44,303 bases of DNA from Phaeoceros laevis (GCA_049999765.1 JBNGIQ010009519.1:462203-506505); one strand, 5' to 3'; counted from the first letter of the stretch, positions 1 to 15,347 are shown. The notes: a model not told the origin generated them from the sequence alone. Translations and numbers: made by a program.

Positions 1-1041
1 GTAAAGAAGAACACATGCAGTTGGCAAAGTAGTTTCCATGTAGGCAAATTTGTAGAAATGTTGGGAAAATGATCCGCATGTTCGTAACTGCACACGGGAG
101 TTGGCGGATGTGCACATGTTGAGGTGAAAAGGAGAGATTTACCTTCTAAACGATATGATTTAAGAATAAATCCCAACAGAAGGTGCAAATGTTATTCCAT
201 ACAAAGTTGCTACTTGCATATCCTCCTTGTAGTTTGAGTCTTTAATCTTTAATAATAATAGAGAATAATCAAAAATTTGAAAAATAAAATCCAATCTAGG
301 AAGAGGAAGAAGAAAAAAATCAATACGTGCTTCAAAGGTCTGCAAAGGTCGAAGCTTGTTCCTCCAGCTCCCATGTACAAGTCTACAAGAACAAGCGCCT
401 AATTTACTCCTCAAAACTCAAGAGCACTCACTTGAAGTCACTTAGTGACAGAACTAATAAGCGACCTTAGTAATCTACCGTATTCCGAAAATTTGTCACT
501 GTATTGCAGCCGACGTCACAGTGTTACCCCTTGGCATCCAACTTCGGCAGACAGTTCCACGGTTCCGTTATTGTGGTAATGCGCCTGACAGTTGAGCAGT
601 TGAGCTTTCTCGGATTTCTCTCGCGCCTTCGCCTGCAGGTACACCGCTCGTCTGACTTTCGCGGCCAGAAGCGGAGGATTGTGGGCAAATGTGGAGACAG
701 GTGCAGAGAGATGTTCCTCCAAATTTTTGTAGGCTCTGCCAATGGCATATGTTGCAAAAATTTCTCCCAGGAGGACGTTCCATCAATTGCAGACGCCTTG
801 TCTCTACACGCTAATGAGCCTCAACTCAGGTCTGACGGAAGGGTTGATCAAGATCTTTGACAGGTGCGACAAGTTTCAATGGTCTGTCGACAGTCCTTGT
901 GGTTGCTGCCTCTAGTTCCGAACGCAGTTTTGTCTTGAATTCATCTGGTTTTCAGCTCGACTAATCGTTTGGCGTTATCCTATGGGTAGTTGAATTGTTC
1001 TCTAGCAGGTTGATTAGCTCGTAACGTAAAAGCAAATCAAA
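1..1041. other. Upstream region of DRC4, no confident gene
   Basis: Short open frames exist on both strands, for example about 504-860 (+) and 516-722 (-). They overlap each other and resemble no family I know. The last few hundred bases before 1042 should hold the DRC4 promoter and 5' UTR. I see no clear TATA box, RNA gene or repeat. Confidence 0.5.
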
Positions 1042-3480
1042 ATGGGGCCCAAGAAGGATGGCAAGAAGGACGGCAAGAAGGGGAAAGGGAAGGGGAAGAA
1101 GAAGAAGGACGACGGCCCTAAAGAGCCAACTCCTAAAGAGCTGAATCTGAAAATCACAAATCTTACGATTGAGAAGACAAAAGAGGAGCAAGATCGCAAC
1201 TACATGCAACTTGAGAGGGTGAGGAAATCACCAATTAATGCGGACAGAGAATGTTGTTTGTCTACATTGCTTGGTGTCGGAGATCCTTAACCCTGATGTG
1301 TGCTTGCACTCCTCAGGACAAGATTGCAGCCTTTTGGGAAATTACCAAGAAGGAGAACGAAAACTTGAAGGCTGATGTCAGGAATAGAGAGCGGGACCTT
1401 GAGCGGATGGAGGAGCAGCAGCAAGTGGAGATGAAGGTGAGGTTTTACCATGATTCTGCTCGATCGTGTATTTGCACGTGCATTGCTGCCATAAAAAATC
1501 TTGCTGACTCGTGGTGGTGCTTGCAGGTTTACAATCAGAAGATGAAGCATCTCTTGTTTGAGCAACAACACACAGTTGCTGGAATCAAAGCAGACCATGA
1601 AATGGCGCTGAAAGTGCAGAGAGATCTTGCTGCAAAACGTGAACAGGAACACTTGTAGGTCCTCTATCTACCATGTGCCATTCCAACATCAACTGCTCAT
1701 GTATATTCGTTGCCTTGTTCAATCAATCTAGTTTCGCGACGAGGGCAGGCGGTCTAACTACTTGCACTGCTCTGATGCAGTTCTGGCCACGAAATGCAGG
1801 ACTGACAAACGGAGCCTGAAAGAGAAAAATAAGGAGCTGGAAGTGTCCTACGATGAAACGATCAGGCAGTTCAAGCTGGTAGTATTCCATTTCACCGTGG
1901 CCGGCGTGGCATCCGGGGTTGTTGGGAACTAAAACGAAGTTTGACCACATAAACGTTCGTGAAACGCTTGTTTCCAACAGGATCATGCTAAGGAGATCAC
2001 CAAAATGAGGCAAGAGTTTGAAGTATCATCGAAGGAGCTGGTGCAAAAGTGTGACAAGCAGGTACCAACACACTCCTCTAAAAGGAGTGGTGCAAAGTGC
2101 TCAACTTTGAATCAAGCAAATGAGCCTCGGAACGAAGAGGTCCCTTCCCTGTTATGACGTGAGACAGTGACCTCCACCGCAGATGAGGATTCTCAGGGAG
2201 GAAGCAGATCTTCGCAGGAAGCAGGAGATTGCAGAGATTGAAGAAAGGAAGAATGTGCACATAAATGATCTAATGAGGAAACATGAGGAGGCTTTCACAG
2301 AGATTAAGTGCTACTACAACGACATTACGCACAATAATCTGGATCTCATAAAGACTTTGAAGGTGTGAATATTTGATGTCAGAGGTTTAGATTAGCCTCA
2401 GTGGTACAAAGAAGATAGCCCAAGGGCACATGCTGGCAACTGGCTCTAACTGTTTGGGTGGAGGGGAACCTGATTAGGAGGACGTGACGGACATGAAGAA
2501 AAAGGAGGCAGCAAACGAGAAGCTCATGTACGAAATCGCTCAAGAGAACAAAAGGCTGACTGAGCCTCTGGCAAAGGCTCTGAGAGAGGTCGAGACTCTA
2601 AGAAAACAACTTGTAGATCACGAGAAGGTAAAAAAGGAACACATTTTATGCGGTGGCTCCCTGATCTGATCTTGTTTTGTACTGTTGTTTCAAGATTCTC
2701 CCATGTGTGTGTTTCTGGTGCTTCAGGACAAAAAGCAGCTGCATCAAACAAGAGTACAATTACTGGACACTATCAAGCAGGCAAAGAACTTGGAGTGGGA
2801 TATGGCTGTCCTTCGGGAGAAGTTCGATCAGGTTTGTGTTAATTAACCGTTCTGCTGCACCCTGTCAGAAGTGGCCACAGCAGCTCACAGTCGCTTTCAC
2901 ACTCAAACAGATGACTACTGAGCGGGACGACCTCCACGCCAAATTTGAAAACAGCATCTTTGAAGTTCAGCAAAAATGTGGTCTGAAGAGTATGCTACTG
3001 CAGAGAAAGGTGCAGGTGCTTGGTGAGAAGCTCGAAGTGAAGGTAGGGACTGAAAACTCCCATCTTGCAGGTTGACCAAATTGGTAATACCCACCTGCGG
3101 TTAGTGAACAAAAGTGGGCATGATTTTGAGCAGGAAGCACAGCTGACAGAGGCTTTGGTGAAGGCCAAACTTGAGCCTGGTATGCTTGAAGACATCGAGA
3201 ATGTGCTTGAGGCTAAGAACTCTCAGATCAGGTCTTTGCTTTATGACATCGGGAAGGTCACAAAGGCAAGCATCTACATCCTCCTCCTCCCCGTCTCCTT
3301 GCAGGTTAAGCGGAAACTTCAGCAAGATGATTACTTTCACCCACTAATACTCGACTGTCATGTGCTCGTATCCAGGCACACAACGACGTGGTCAAAGCCT
3401 TTGAGGCAAAGCTAGCAGAATATGGAGTCCCTCTGGAGGAGATGGGCCTCCCTCACTACATAACCAGCGTTTTGCCTTGA
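1042..3480 (+). CDS. DRC4: Dynein regulatory complex subunit 4 (GAS8/DRC4)
   Basis: DRC4 is a coiled-coil subunit of the nexin-dynein regulatory complex, which links axonemal doublets and controls dynein in motile cilia; in plants this means the sperm flagellum. My model has 11 exons: 1042-1218, 1317-1436, 1527-1654, 1800-1878, 1981-2061, 2183-2362, 2478-2627, 2727-2831, 2911-3042, 3134-3265 and 3376-3480. It gives 462 aa; animal GAS8 is about 480. The N-terminus is Lys/Gly-rich (MGPKKDGKK...), as in animal GAS8. Family landmarks follow in order: [78 protein letters not shown] and [13 protein letters not shown]. The frame stays open across every junction. The last intron (3266-3375) seems to use a GC donor (AAG|GCAAGC). 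Start chosen because it gives the conserved Lys-rich N-terminus. The family call is secure; single borders such as 1800 are less so. Confidence 0.93.
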
Positions 3481-3831
3481 GATGTTTGTGCATGTATGTT
3501 ATTGTTCCATGGACTAGCTTTCTACAGTCTTGCCGGAATCGCTATGGTGGCCAACGCCGGGGCTCTTGGGACCAGAGCACGGGTGCTGGCTCTTGAATCA
3601 GCTACGTTCACGTTCCAGGCTATGTAGCTATGCATCATAGGCCCTGGGTTTTGAGATTGTTAACCACATTAAATATTGGTCAATAAAGGTCCCCGCTTGA
3701 TGTACTGGTTGATTGTCAGTTGATTGTCGTGCCCCCCCATTGGTAACCGCCTTCCCCTGTCACAGGAAGTGGACAGGGTGACTCCGACGGCCTTGAGCGC
3801 CCCTTCATGTTTGTAGAGAGGTGCGGTGGCG
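3481..3831. other. DRC4 3' flank
   Basis: This stretch follows the DRC4 stop codon. It contains a likely polyadenylation signal near 3682 and no gene that I recognise. Confidence 0.5.
3682..3687 (+). promoter_or_regulatory. Possible polyadenylation signal of DRC4
   Basis: A canonical AATAAA lies about 200 nt after the DRC4 stop codon at 3480, a reasonable 3' UTR length. Plant signals are loose, so this is only a candidate. Confidence 0.35.
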
Positions 3832-3966
3832 ATGGCGCCCAAGGCAGCGGCGGCGGCGCCCAAAAAGAAGGCAGCTTACTTTATGCAGTTCCGCGCGATG
3901 AGATTTTACGCATTTGGGCAGCTCACGACAGGATTTGCGTTCACAGCTGCGTGTACCGGCGTGTAG
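3832..3966 (+). CDS. Candidate 44-aa small protein with one hydrophobic segment
   Basis: A short open frame starts with MAPK, followed by an Ala run and KKK, and then a segment (about residues 23-44) that could form one membrane helix. The shape, a basic Ala-rich start followed by a short helix, recalls small subunits of organelle membrane complexes, but I recognise no family. The start context (GGCGATGG) is good. It lies between DRC4 and the convergent coiled-coil gene, so it could equally be chance coding in a 3' flank. Only a homologue or a transcript would make it real. Confidence 0.25.
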   Translation: MAPKAAAAAPKKKAAYFMQFRAMRFYAFGQLTTGFAFTAACTGV

Positions 3967-4170
3967 ACTACTTGCGAAGATAGGAGCCTGGAAAAATGGA
4001 GGAATGGAGTCACCCACGTTGGAGCGTTGGAGTGTATCACGAAGTTGACTGAAGAGAATTCCATCTTTTATTTTCACAAATGCTGTACCCGCATTGCATG
4101 ATGTTACAGAAAAGGGAATGCAAATGACCTGCAATTTTAAGAACTTTTGCGAACCATGAAGCTTACGATC
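3967..4170. other. 3' flank of the coiled-coil gene
   Basis: This is short spacer after the stop codon of the minus-strand gene at 4171. No other feature is seen. Confidence 0.4.
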
Positions 4171-5910
4171 CTAGTTCGCAGCAGGCTTTGTAGAAGTTTC
4201 ATTAGTTGGTGAAAGCTCCATGACCTTGGTTGCTATGAAGTCATTGGTCGTCTCGAAGTCCGAAAACTTTTGCAAGTACTCCGCCTCCTTTGCGAGACAA
4301 CTGCTCTTGAGGGATACAAGTGATGAATCTAGTGAACTGATTCGTGTCAAGAGGCGAGCCATAGTCATCTCATAGTTCTTCATTTTTGAGATGGGCATTG
4401 TGGATTCGTCTTCTGTCCTTTTCAACCTAGATTCAACATGTTTCCAATGTTCTTCCACCTTAGCCTTGATGTCATTCAGCTCCAATGTGAAGTGATCGTC
4501 CATACTCATCAACTCATGTGACATATCCAGCAGCTTAGAGTCGACTGTCTTTTCCGGAGGACCTCCTATCTCACAACCTAAAAGTTTCATTGTGCTGCCG
4601 GCTGATTTGTGATGGCCCTCCAATTGAGACATCTCCTCCGCAAACATTTGTATGGTGTATTCCAACTTGTTGATTGCCTTTATTTGGGATTCAACACTTT
4701 CTTCCACCTTAGCTATCTTGGATTCCAACCACGCTTGCAACTCCCTTGATGCACCGTCGGACTCTTCGAGTCCTTGCAGACGTTCCTCAAGCTCGCTGGC
4801 CTTTCCAAGAACGGAGGATTTCAGCTCTTTATACTTACCACCCAAGTCTGTTCTCATGTTTCCTTCAAATCTTTTCGCCTCTAGAAGTAGATTGGCCTTA
4901 AAGTCGTTCTCTTTGACGGAATAGTGAGTCTGCAAGTTGATTTCAATGTGTGATTTCAAGTAGGCCTCCAGCTCCTTCACTTTAGCGGTGAAGTTGGTAC
5001 ACACATTGGATTCAAATTCTCTCACTGTTGAGGTAAACAGACCGTCGAGCTCCGCCACCTTGGCCTCCGAGTCCTGGATGAGTAGACGTATTCTCTCCTC
5101 CCATCCTCCCAGTCTGGATTCAAGGCCTCCCCACCTGTCTTTCAAAGACTCGTGAAGGGTAGACAACTGTTCCTTGACCCCTTTCAAGTTGAGCGTAACC
5201 GCTGACCCGTCAGCACAAGTATCACTGGAGATTTTCTTCAGTAAACTGACATCACTCTTCAACTCATCCAACCTGACTGAAATGTCCAGTTTTGAAGTCC
5301 AATCTTCCTCCTTCGTTACCATTCTCTGAGCACTTGAACTCACATGATCCTCCAGCTCCTTCAGTCGAGATGCAATGCTTGATCTTGCCATGGACTCCTC
5401 CTCCAAAGCCTTGGTTTGTGAGCTTCCAAGGCACTCCAGCTGCTGCTGCATTTGAGCAATAAGAAGCTCCATCTTCGTAATCCTTGGCAGCTCCACTTCC
5501 AGTGACTTGTTGTGGGAGCTGGACAACAACTCCAGTTGCTGCTGCTGGTGAGCGTGGTTCAGCTCCAACTTCGATATTCTTGGCAAATCCACCTGCTGAG
5601 TATTTGCGATCGTGGACTCCAGGCTAGTGATTCGAAGCATGTCAAGCTCCACCGGCTTGGTGTATTTTTCCATCAAACGAGACAGGCTGCTGTACAGGCG
5701 GTCCTCGATGTCATCCATGGCGTCCACTCTCAGCTTGAGCCTCGCAACGTCATCGCTGGCCATCCTAGTTGCCTTCTCCATCAGAACAAGAAGGTGCTCC
5801 CGAAACCCTGGCCCAACGGACTCTCCGGCTTCAATGCAAGGTCTCTTCCTCGGTCGAGATTCGTGAGCGTATGCAGGTTGAGAATGCCCGTCTTTGCCCT
5901 TGGAATCCAT
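4171..5910 (-). CDS. Coiled-coil protein of unknown function
   Basis: This is an intronless frame of 579 aa when started at the ATG at 5910, which has a good context (AAAGATGG) and begins MDSKGKDGHS. The frame stays open upstream to 6372, which would give 733 aa, but that extra part is of mixed, UTR-like composition, so I prefer 5910. A basic cluster RPRKRP near residue 20 could be a nuclear localisation signal. From about residue 40 to the end the protein is rich in Glu, Lys, Leu and Ser with heptad-like spacing, so it should be a long coiled coil. An internal duplication of about 31 residues is visible (LPRISKLELN... and LPRITKMELL...). It has no enzymatic motif or membrane segment. Related proteins could include kinesin-like or LEA-like coils, but nothing decides this. 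It is transcribed away from the receptor-kinase gene. Confidence 0.6.
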   Translation of the reverse strand: MDSKGKDGHSQPAYAHESRPRKRPCIEAGESVGPGFREHLLVLMEKATRMASDDVARLKLRVDAMDDIEDRLYSSLSRLMEKYTKPVELDMLRITSLESTIANTQQVDLPRISKLELNHAHQQQQLELLSSSHNKSLEVELPRITKMELLIAQMQQQLECLGSSQTKALEEESMARSSIASRLKELEDHVSSSAQRMVTKEEDWTSKLDISVRLDELKSDVSLLKKISSDTCADGSAVTLNLKGVKEQLSTLHESLKDRWGGLESRLGGWEERIRLLIQDSEAKVAELDGLFTSTVREFESNVCTNFTAKVKELEAYLKSHIEINLQTHYSVKENDFKANLLLEAKRFEGNMRTDLGGKYKELKSSVLGKASELEERLQGLEESDGASRELQAWLESKIAKVEESVESQIKAINKLEYTIQMFAEEMSQLEGHHKSAGSTMKLLGCEIGGPPEKTVDSKLLDMSHELMSMDDHFTLELNDIKAKVEEHWKHVESRLKRTEDESTMPISKMKNYEMTMARLLTRISSLDSSLVSLKSSCLAKEAEYLQKFSDFETTNDFIATKVMELSPTNETSTKPAAN

Positions 5911-6951
5911 CTTTCCTCTTGCTACCTTCGCTACCCGGCTCCGGGTGCACAGTCTAGGTAGAAGAAGCAACCTCGCAGGGATCCCTGATTTGGTGGAAAG
6001 CCAACAACATATAAACAGCGTCATCAGGGAGTCTGGAAGTTGATCATAATGAGATGCCGGAGCAGCATCGAGTGTCGGTTCTTTTTCGCTTGTCACTACT
6101 CTTTCTTTAGCCTTCCGTCTGACGAAAGGCAGAAACAAAGCGCGTGTGCGATTGACAGCAGGCGAAACAGTGGGAGTTTCCAGCTGCCATGGGACCCGGC
6201 CCGACGGGGTCTTGGCTAAATATGGAATAAAAAGAGCCGAAATGAACACATCAGCCGGGCCTTGTTGCCGTCTCTTGGCTTCCTCTCTTCGGAATTTCGT
6301 GAGCTGCCATGCCTTATCCTGATTCCTAGTGCCCCACCTGTGCCCTCGATTGTGGCGGTGTGGCTTGCGCATTGTGCTTGATTGTACTATGGATTGAAGC
6401 GGGCCAGCTGCAAGGAACTGGAACGGAAAGGCTGAGCAGAATGTAACTGTAACAGTTGAGGAGCTACATTTAGCTCAAAAGGAGCAGGGCAATAAGCTGG
6501 CGAGACTTCGCAGGGATTGGGAGTTTGCGAAGGGAATTGGTTCGGATCTGTTCAAGTTGTGTGAAAATGTGGGAGATGTACAGATTGTTTCGTTTCATGT
6601 CCGAGATCTACATGCAGGACGGGTTTGGTGTGGTTTGATGCGAACAGGCTGCTGGGGAAGACTAGAATGCCCGTTGGCAGGGAGAGGGAGAAGCAGTAGG
6701 GCAGTTTTAGTAGAGTGCCAGATCTTGTTTCACCTCAGTTACTGGCATGCATGCACTGGAAGACCAAGTCAAGGATTTGTAGATGATTAGATTCACGGGA
6801 ACCGATTGGACAATGAGCTCTTCCCAGCAGTTCCTGGTGAGAGGACCGCCAATCAATCTCGAGGTATTACTGTCTGGCTGCGAATATGGTGTGCCAGCGG
6901 AAACTCTAGCAGCAGGATGTCACTGAGGAATTGGGCTTAGAAGCAGGGAAG
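5911..6951. other. Divergent intergenic region (coiled-coil gene / receptor kinase)
   Basis: The left part (5911-6372) is the open upstream extension of the minus-strand gene, probably 5' UTR. The rest should hold two divergent promoters. I see no recognisable gene or repeat. Confidence 0.4.
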
Positions 6952-11640
<4,689 letters not shown>

Positions 11641-12054
11641 CATGGTGCAATGAATCACATCTACCAGCTAATGACCTGAAACTCGTTTTTTATCGTCAGG
11701 ACTGATTGGTGTGTATATATCCGAGGCTCCGAGCAGATTCGTTGTTTGTCATGGGCCCTTTATTGCACGTGCCACTGACCTCTGGTTGTGCCTCTTGAAA
11801 ATGTCTTTCAAGATCAAGGCTCCCCAGATTCTCAGGACTTCCACAAGTGTAACATCCATATTCAGATGCCGCCAAATCACGGCTTGTTCAGTAGAAACAC
11901 AGTCAAAGAATAAAGACGTAGCAGCCCGCAAGCTAGGGATGCTCCGGACACGCTTCCGATCCTCTGCCCCAGAACCACTGGCAGCCTTTGAAGTAATGTG
12001 TAGGTACAGGAGGATGAAGTTCGACTGCTATTGGGTCCATGATCAGTAACTTAG
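11641..12054. other. Convergent 3' region
   Basis: This lies between the receptor kinase (+) and the small minus-strand gene. It holds a possible AATAAA for the kinase at 11909-11914. Nothing else is recognised. Confidence 0.4.
11909..11914 (+). promoter_or_regulatory. Possible polyadenylation signal of the receptor kinase
   Basis: AATAAA about 270 nt after the stop codon at 11640. The position is plausible but unproven. Confidence 0.3.
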
Positions 12055-12643
12055 TCAGTCTGAAAGTTGCAGATGCTCAACTGGCTGCTGAGGTTTATGA
12101 AGAGTCACAGACTGGATAGGGTTGCTCCTATCTTCCCAGTCGCTGCTGAGGAAGTTAAACTGCAATCCCTTGTCCTTGTAGGAGATGCTGATGGGACCGG
12201 CACGACCTCCACCTGTCTTCCCGTCCGGCTCCCCGAGCATTTCCACAATCTTTTCCGCCGACGTGTCCATCCTGCAAGTGCAAAGGCGGACAACTCATTA
12301 AGCAGTGGCAAAACTCCACAGCCTCAAGACGCACGACATGAGAAGCAGCAGACCCCATCACCAACCTAATCTTGAAGGGCAAGTCTCCCTTGTAAGAACT
12401 GTATCCGTAGCCTTGGTTGTAAAAGTGGAAAGCCTGCAGCGTCCCATCCTCGAAGCAGAGGGAGACACCGATGGCCTTATAGTTGTGGTATTGGCAAGCA
12501 GGCCGGTTCTTGAGCGCTGGAAAAGACTGCTTCTCTGACATGCCAGGCCAGGCGCCTAAGTCCTTGAGGAACCTTGCTATGAAGGGATGGCTATGAGGGA
12601 GGCCGATGAGGTCACTCATCCTTACAGAGGTCTCTGCTTCCAT
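12055..12643 (-). CDS. Small conserved-looking soluble protein, family not identified
   Basis: My model has two exons, 12366-12643 and 12055-12271, and gives 164 aa. The intron (12272-12365) has donor AG|GTTGGT and acceptor CACTTGCAG. The frame is continuous and yields a compact globular pattern: LIGLPHSHPFIARFLKDLG near the start, then YHNYKAIGVSLCFEDG, FYNQGYGYSSYKGDLP, DTSAEKIVEMLGEP, SISYKDKGLQFNF and DWEDRSNPIQSVTL. The order of a GLP/HP helix, a GVSLCFE strand, a GY-Y-G-LP turn, a D-T---I---LGEP helix and a Y---GLQ--F strand looks like a conserved domain, resembling small proteins I associate with plants, protists and bacteria, but I cannot name it. No signal peptide or membrane helix is seen. 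The ATG at 12643 was chosen because translation further upstream adds only low-complexity residues. It sits just downstream of the first PPR gene on the same strand. Confidence 0.6.
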
Positions 12644-12977
12644 CCTACCCTTATTCTTGAAACTGCCAGCAACCAAGCCAGCCGGCTGCTCAAGGGCAAT
12701 TCAAAAGCACCCCAGCCCCCACAGCTCAAGCTCGGAAAACATGAAGACCGCAAATCCTCGTCAGCCACTCCTCACAATCGCAAGCGCTGCGGAAACGGTC
12801 CTCCGTCATCCTTCTCAGCTACATGAGCGAGTATCCGCTATTAGGCGCCCGCTTCCAGCTGGACCCCGAACACCAGAAACAAACGTTCTTCCCTTGCAGG
12901 GCTGGAAAGCCTAAAAGAAGGCACAGGACCTTCTTCATTCTCTGGGCCAGATGGCTCTGCCTTGTTAGTACATCATT
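12644..12977. other. Spacer between the small gene and the PPR gene
   Basis: This must contain the promoter and 5' UTR of the 12055-12643 gene and the 3' UTR of the PPR gene. I see no further gene. Confidence 0.4.
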
Positions 12978-15347
12978 CTACACATGCAGTCTGTCCCCAG
13001 CTACAAATGTATGCAGGAATCCGCCTATGTCAGTATACCAGCTCTGGCCCGGCTGCTTCCATGCCCTGGAGTTCACTCTTCTTGCCTCCATCTCTTCTGC
13101 CTCCTTCCACATCTGAGCGCCACAATAAATGTTGGACATCAAGACGTAGGATGAGGCATCTTTTCCATTTAAACTCACCGCCAGCTCAAAAGCATGTCGT
13201 CCAACCTCAACATTGCACCACTTTTGGCAAGCCCCCAGCAGAGTAAGCCACACTGTAAGGTTTGGTTGGAACGGCATGGTCTCTGCAATCCATAGTGCCT
13301 GGTCCAGATGGCCTGCACGGCCCAAGAGATCTACCATGCATGTGTAGTGCTCAACAGTTGGATGGATGCCATAGTCTGTGCTCATGGCCCTGAAGAACTC
13401 TCGGCCCTTGTCTACAAGACCCGCATGACTGCATACTGTCAGCACGCTACGAAATATGATACCATCTGGCTGTAGGCCCTCCAGCCTCATCCTGTCAAGC
13501 AAGTTAAACACAACCTCACTATGGCCCTGGCGACTGTATCCTGCAACCAACGCACTCCATGCAACAACATCCTTTTCAGGCAATGAGTCAAATACTTGCT
13601 GTGCATCCTGCAAGTTCCCGCACTTTGCATACATATTCACTAAGCTAGAGCCCACAATCACATCAGCTTGGAGTCCACATTCTTCAATCTGCGCACGAAG
13701 CTGCTTTCCCAGAGGCAGAGCTGCTGCAGATGCACATGCCTGCAGGAGGCATGCATATGTCACAGAATCCGGTCGAGTGGTGCCTTGTTGTTGCATGGTG
13801 CTGTAAAGGCTGAGGGCGTCTTGACCCATCCCCTGCTGAGCATAACCAGCAATCATGGTTGTCCACGTCACCAAATCCTTGTGAAGAAGGCTATCAAATA
13901 CTATGCGAGCATCCTCTAAACTACAACACTTGGCATACATGTTGACCAAGCTGGCGCCTACAAGGACATCACCTTGCAGTCCTCTTTTGGCAATCTGTTC
14001 ATGGACCTGAGTGCCCTGATGCAGACCTAGTGCCCCTAAACCTGCACATGCCTGCAGAAGACACACAAATGTGGCAGAATCGGGTGAATTTATGCCTTCC
14101 TGTTGCATACGAGTGTAAAGACTAAGGGCTTTCTGACCCATCTGCTTCTGGGCATAACCTGCAATCATGGCATTCCACGTCACCACATTTTTGTGATGAA
14201 GTTTGTCGAATATTCTCTGAGCATCCTCAAAGCTACCGCACTGAGCGTACATGTTAACCAGGCTGCCTCCTAAAATCACGTTGTCTTGCAGGCCCCGTTC
14301 TTCAATCTGCGCATGGAGCTGCTTTCCCATTTGCAGAGCTGGTCCACCTACACCTGCACATGCTTGGAGGAGGCATACAAATGTGACAGAATTGGGTGGA
14401 GTGCTGGTTTCTTGTTGCATGCTAGTGTACAGCTCCAGGGCTTCCTGACCCATCCCCTGCTTGGCATAACCTGCGATCATGGCGGTCCATGTCACAACAT
14501 CCTTCCGGGGGAGTTTTTCGAACACTCTGCGAGCATCCTTCAAGCTACCGCACTTTGCGTACATATCAACCAAGGAATTTCGGACGAACATATCTGGCTT
14601 CTCTGCACTGGCACGAATGTGCCCATGGACATCCTTGCCGGCAGCCAAATTTCGTGCACTGGCACACGCCTTGAGAACTGCTACAAAAATACGATTGTCT
14701 GGCCGAACAGTCGACTCACGCATCTGCCGTCTATACAGTTCGATTGCCTGCGTAGACTGTCCATGTCTAGCATATGCGAAAATGATGGAAGCCCAGTTTT
14801 GGGCCGAGACTGTTGTCACTGTTGAAAAGACTTCCATTGCTTCCTCCAACTTGCCATGCGAGGAATACAGACCAATGAGGTGGGTGGCCAAGAACGCATT
14901 TCCTAGATATCCATTTTTGACAATGAGAGCATGAATGCGTCTGCCAAGTGCCAGGTCCTTGTGTGCGATGCACCTCTTCAGGAGACGGTAGAAGAGATCG
15001 TTAGGTATGCGAGATCCTCTCTGCACCAGGAGGTTCAATGCATCGAAAGCTTCAGTCAGCTGTCCATCCTCACACAGCTTCCTACTAGTCAGAACCTCCA
15101 CATCGCTTACATGCGCTGTGAGCTGCGAGTCAGGCCTGTGCGGATTGTTCCCAAAGTCGGGATCCCAAGGTGACCTTCTCCTCCGAGCATGGATGGCAAG
15201 CCAGTAGTCAAAGCGTGTCCCGTAAGCCGAAATTCCAGCTGCAACGCGCTGGCCACCAGCAATGCTCAGGACCGGGCCATCTCGACTAGGGTAGGAATAG
15301 AAGAATGTGCACGGCTGACCAAATTGGTGGCACAACAGCACAAGCAT
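12978..15347 (-). CDS. PLS-class pentatricopeptide repeat protein, E/E+ type without DYW domain
   Basis: PPR proteins bind single-stranded RNA in plastids or mitochondria; PLS types mostly specify C-to-U editing sites. This intronless gene encodes 789 aa. After about 90 residues of possible organelle-targeting sequence come successive P, L and S motifs with the usual signatures (MYAKCGSLKDARRVFEKLP, VVTWTAMIAGYAKQGMGQEA, LLQACA). From about residue 640 the E-type end follows (HYTCMVDLLGRAGHLDQA, WLTLLGACQKWCNVEVG, SSYVLMSNIY). The protein stops at GQSWYTDIGG-LHTFVAGDRLHV, the region where DYW proteins continue into the deaminase domain. It therefore has no deaminase of its own and would need a partner in trans if it edits RNA. 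The second PPR gene (16540) is arranged head to head and ends at the same place. The first Met is uncertain. Confidence 0.92.
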   Translation of the reverse strand: MLVLLCHQFGQPCTFFYSYPSRDGPVLSIAGGQRVAAGISAYGTRFDYWLAIHARRRRSPWDPDFGNNPHRPDSQLTAHVSDVEVLTSRKLCEDGQLTEAFDALNLLVQRGSRIPNDLFYRLLKRCIAHKDLALGRRIHALIVKNGYLGNAFLATHLIGLYSSHGKLEEAMEVFSTVTTVSAQNWASIIFAYARHGQSTQAIELYRRQMRESTVRPDNRIFVAVLKACASARNLAAGKDVHGHIRASAEKPDMFVRNSLVDMYAKCGSLKDARRVFEKLPRKDVVTWTAMIAGYAKQGMGQEALELYTSMQQETSTPPNSVTFVCLLQACAGVGGPALQMGKQLHAQIEERGLQDNVILGGSLVNMYAQCGSFEDAQRIFDKLHHKNVVTWNAMIAGYAQKQMGQKALSLYTRMQQEGINSPDSATFVCLLQACAGLGALGLHQGTQVHEQIAKRGLQGDVLVGASLVNMYAKCCSLEDARIVFDSLLHKDLVTWTTMIAGYAQQGMGQDALSLYSTMQQQGTTRPDSVTYACLLQACASAAALPLGKQLRAQIEECGLQADVIVGSSLVNMYAKCGNLQDAQQVFDSLPEKDVVAWSALVAGYSRQGHSEVVFNLLDRMRLEGLQPDGIIFRSVLTVCSHAGLVDKGREFFRAMSTDYGIHPTVEHYTCMVDLLGRAGHLDQALWIAETMPFQPNLTVWLTLLGACQKWCNVEVGRHAFELAVSLNGKDASSYVLMSNIYCGAQMWKEAEEMEARRVNSRAWKQPGQSWYTDIGGFLHTFVAGDRLHV

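Noticed and set aside
504-860. 118-codon plus-strand frame and overlapping minus-strand frames as genes
   Set aside because: Opposite frames overlap, none has a recognisable motif, and the region is the promoter side of DRC4.
5911-6372. N-terminal extension of the coiled-coil protein as a targeting peptide
   Set aside because: Composition is mixed and UTR-like, and the internal ATG at 5910 has a better context.
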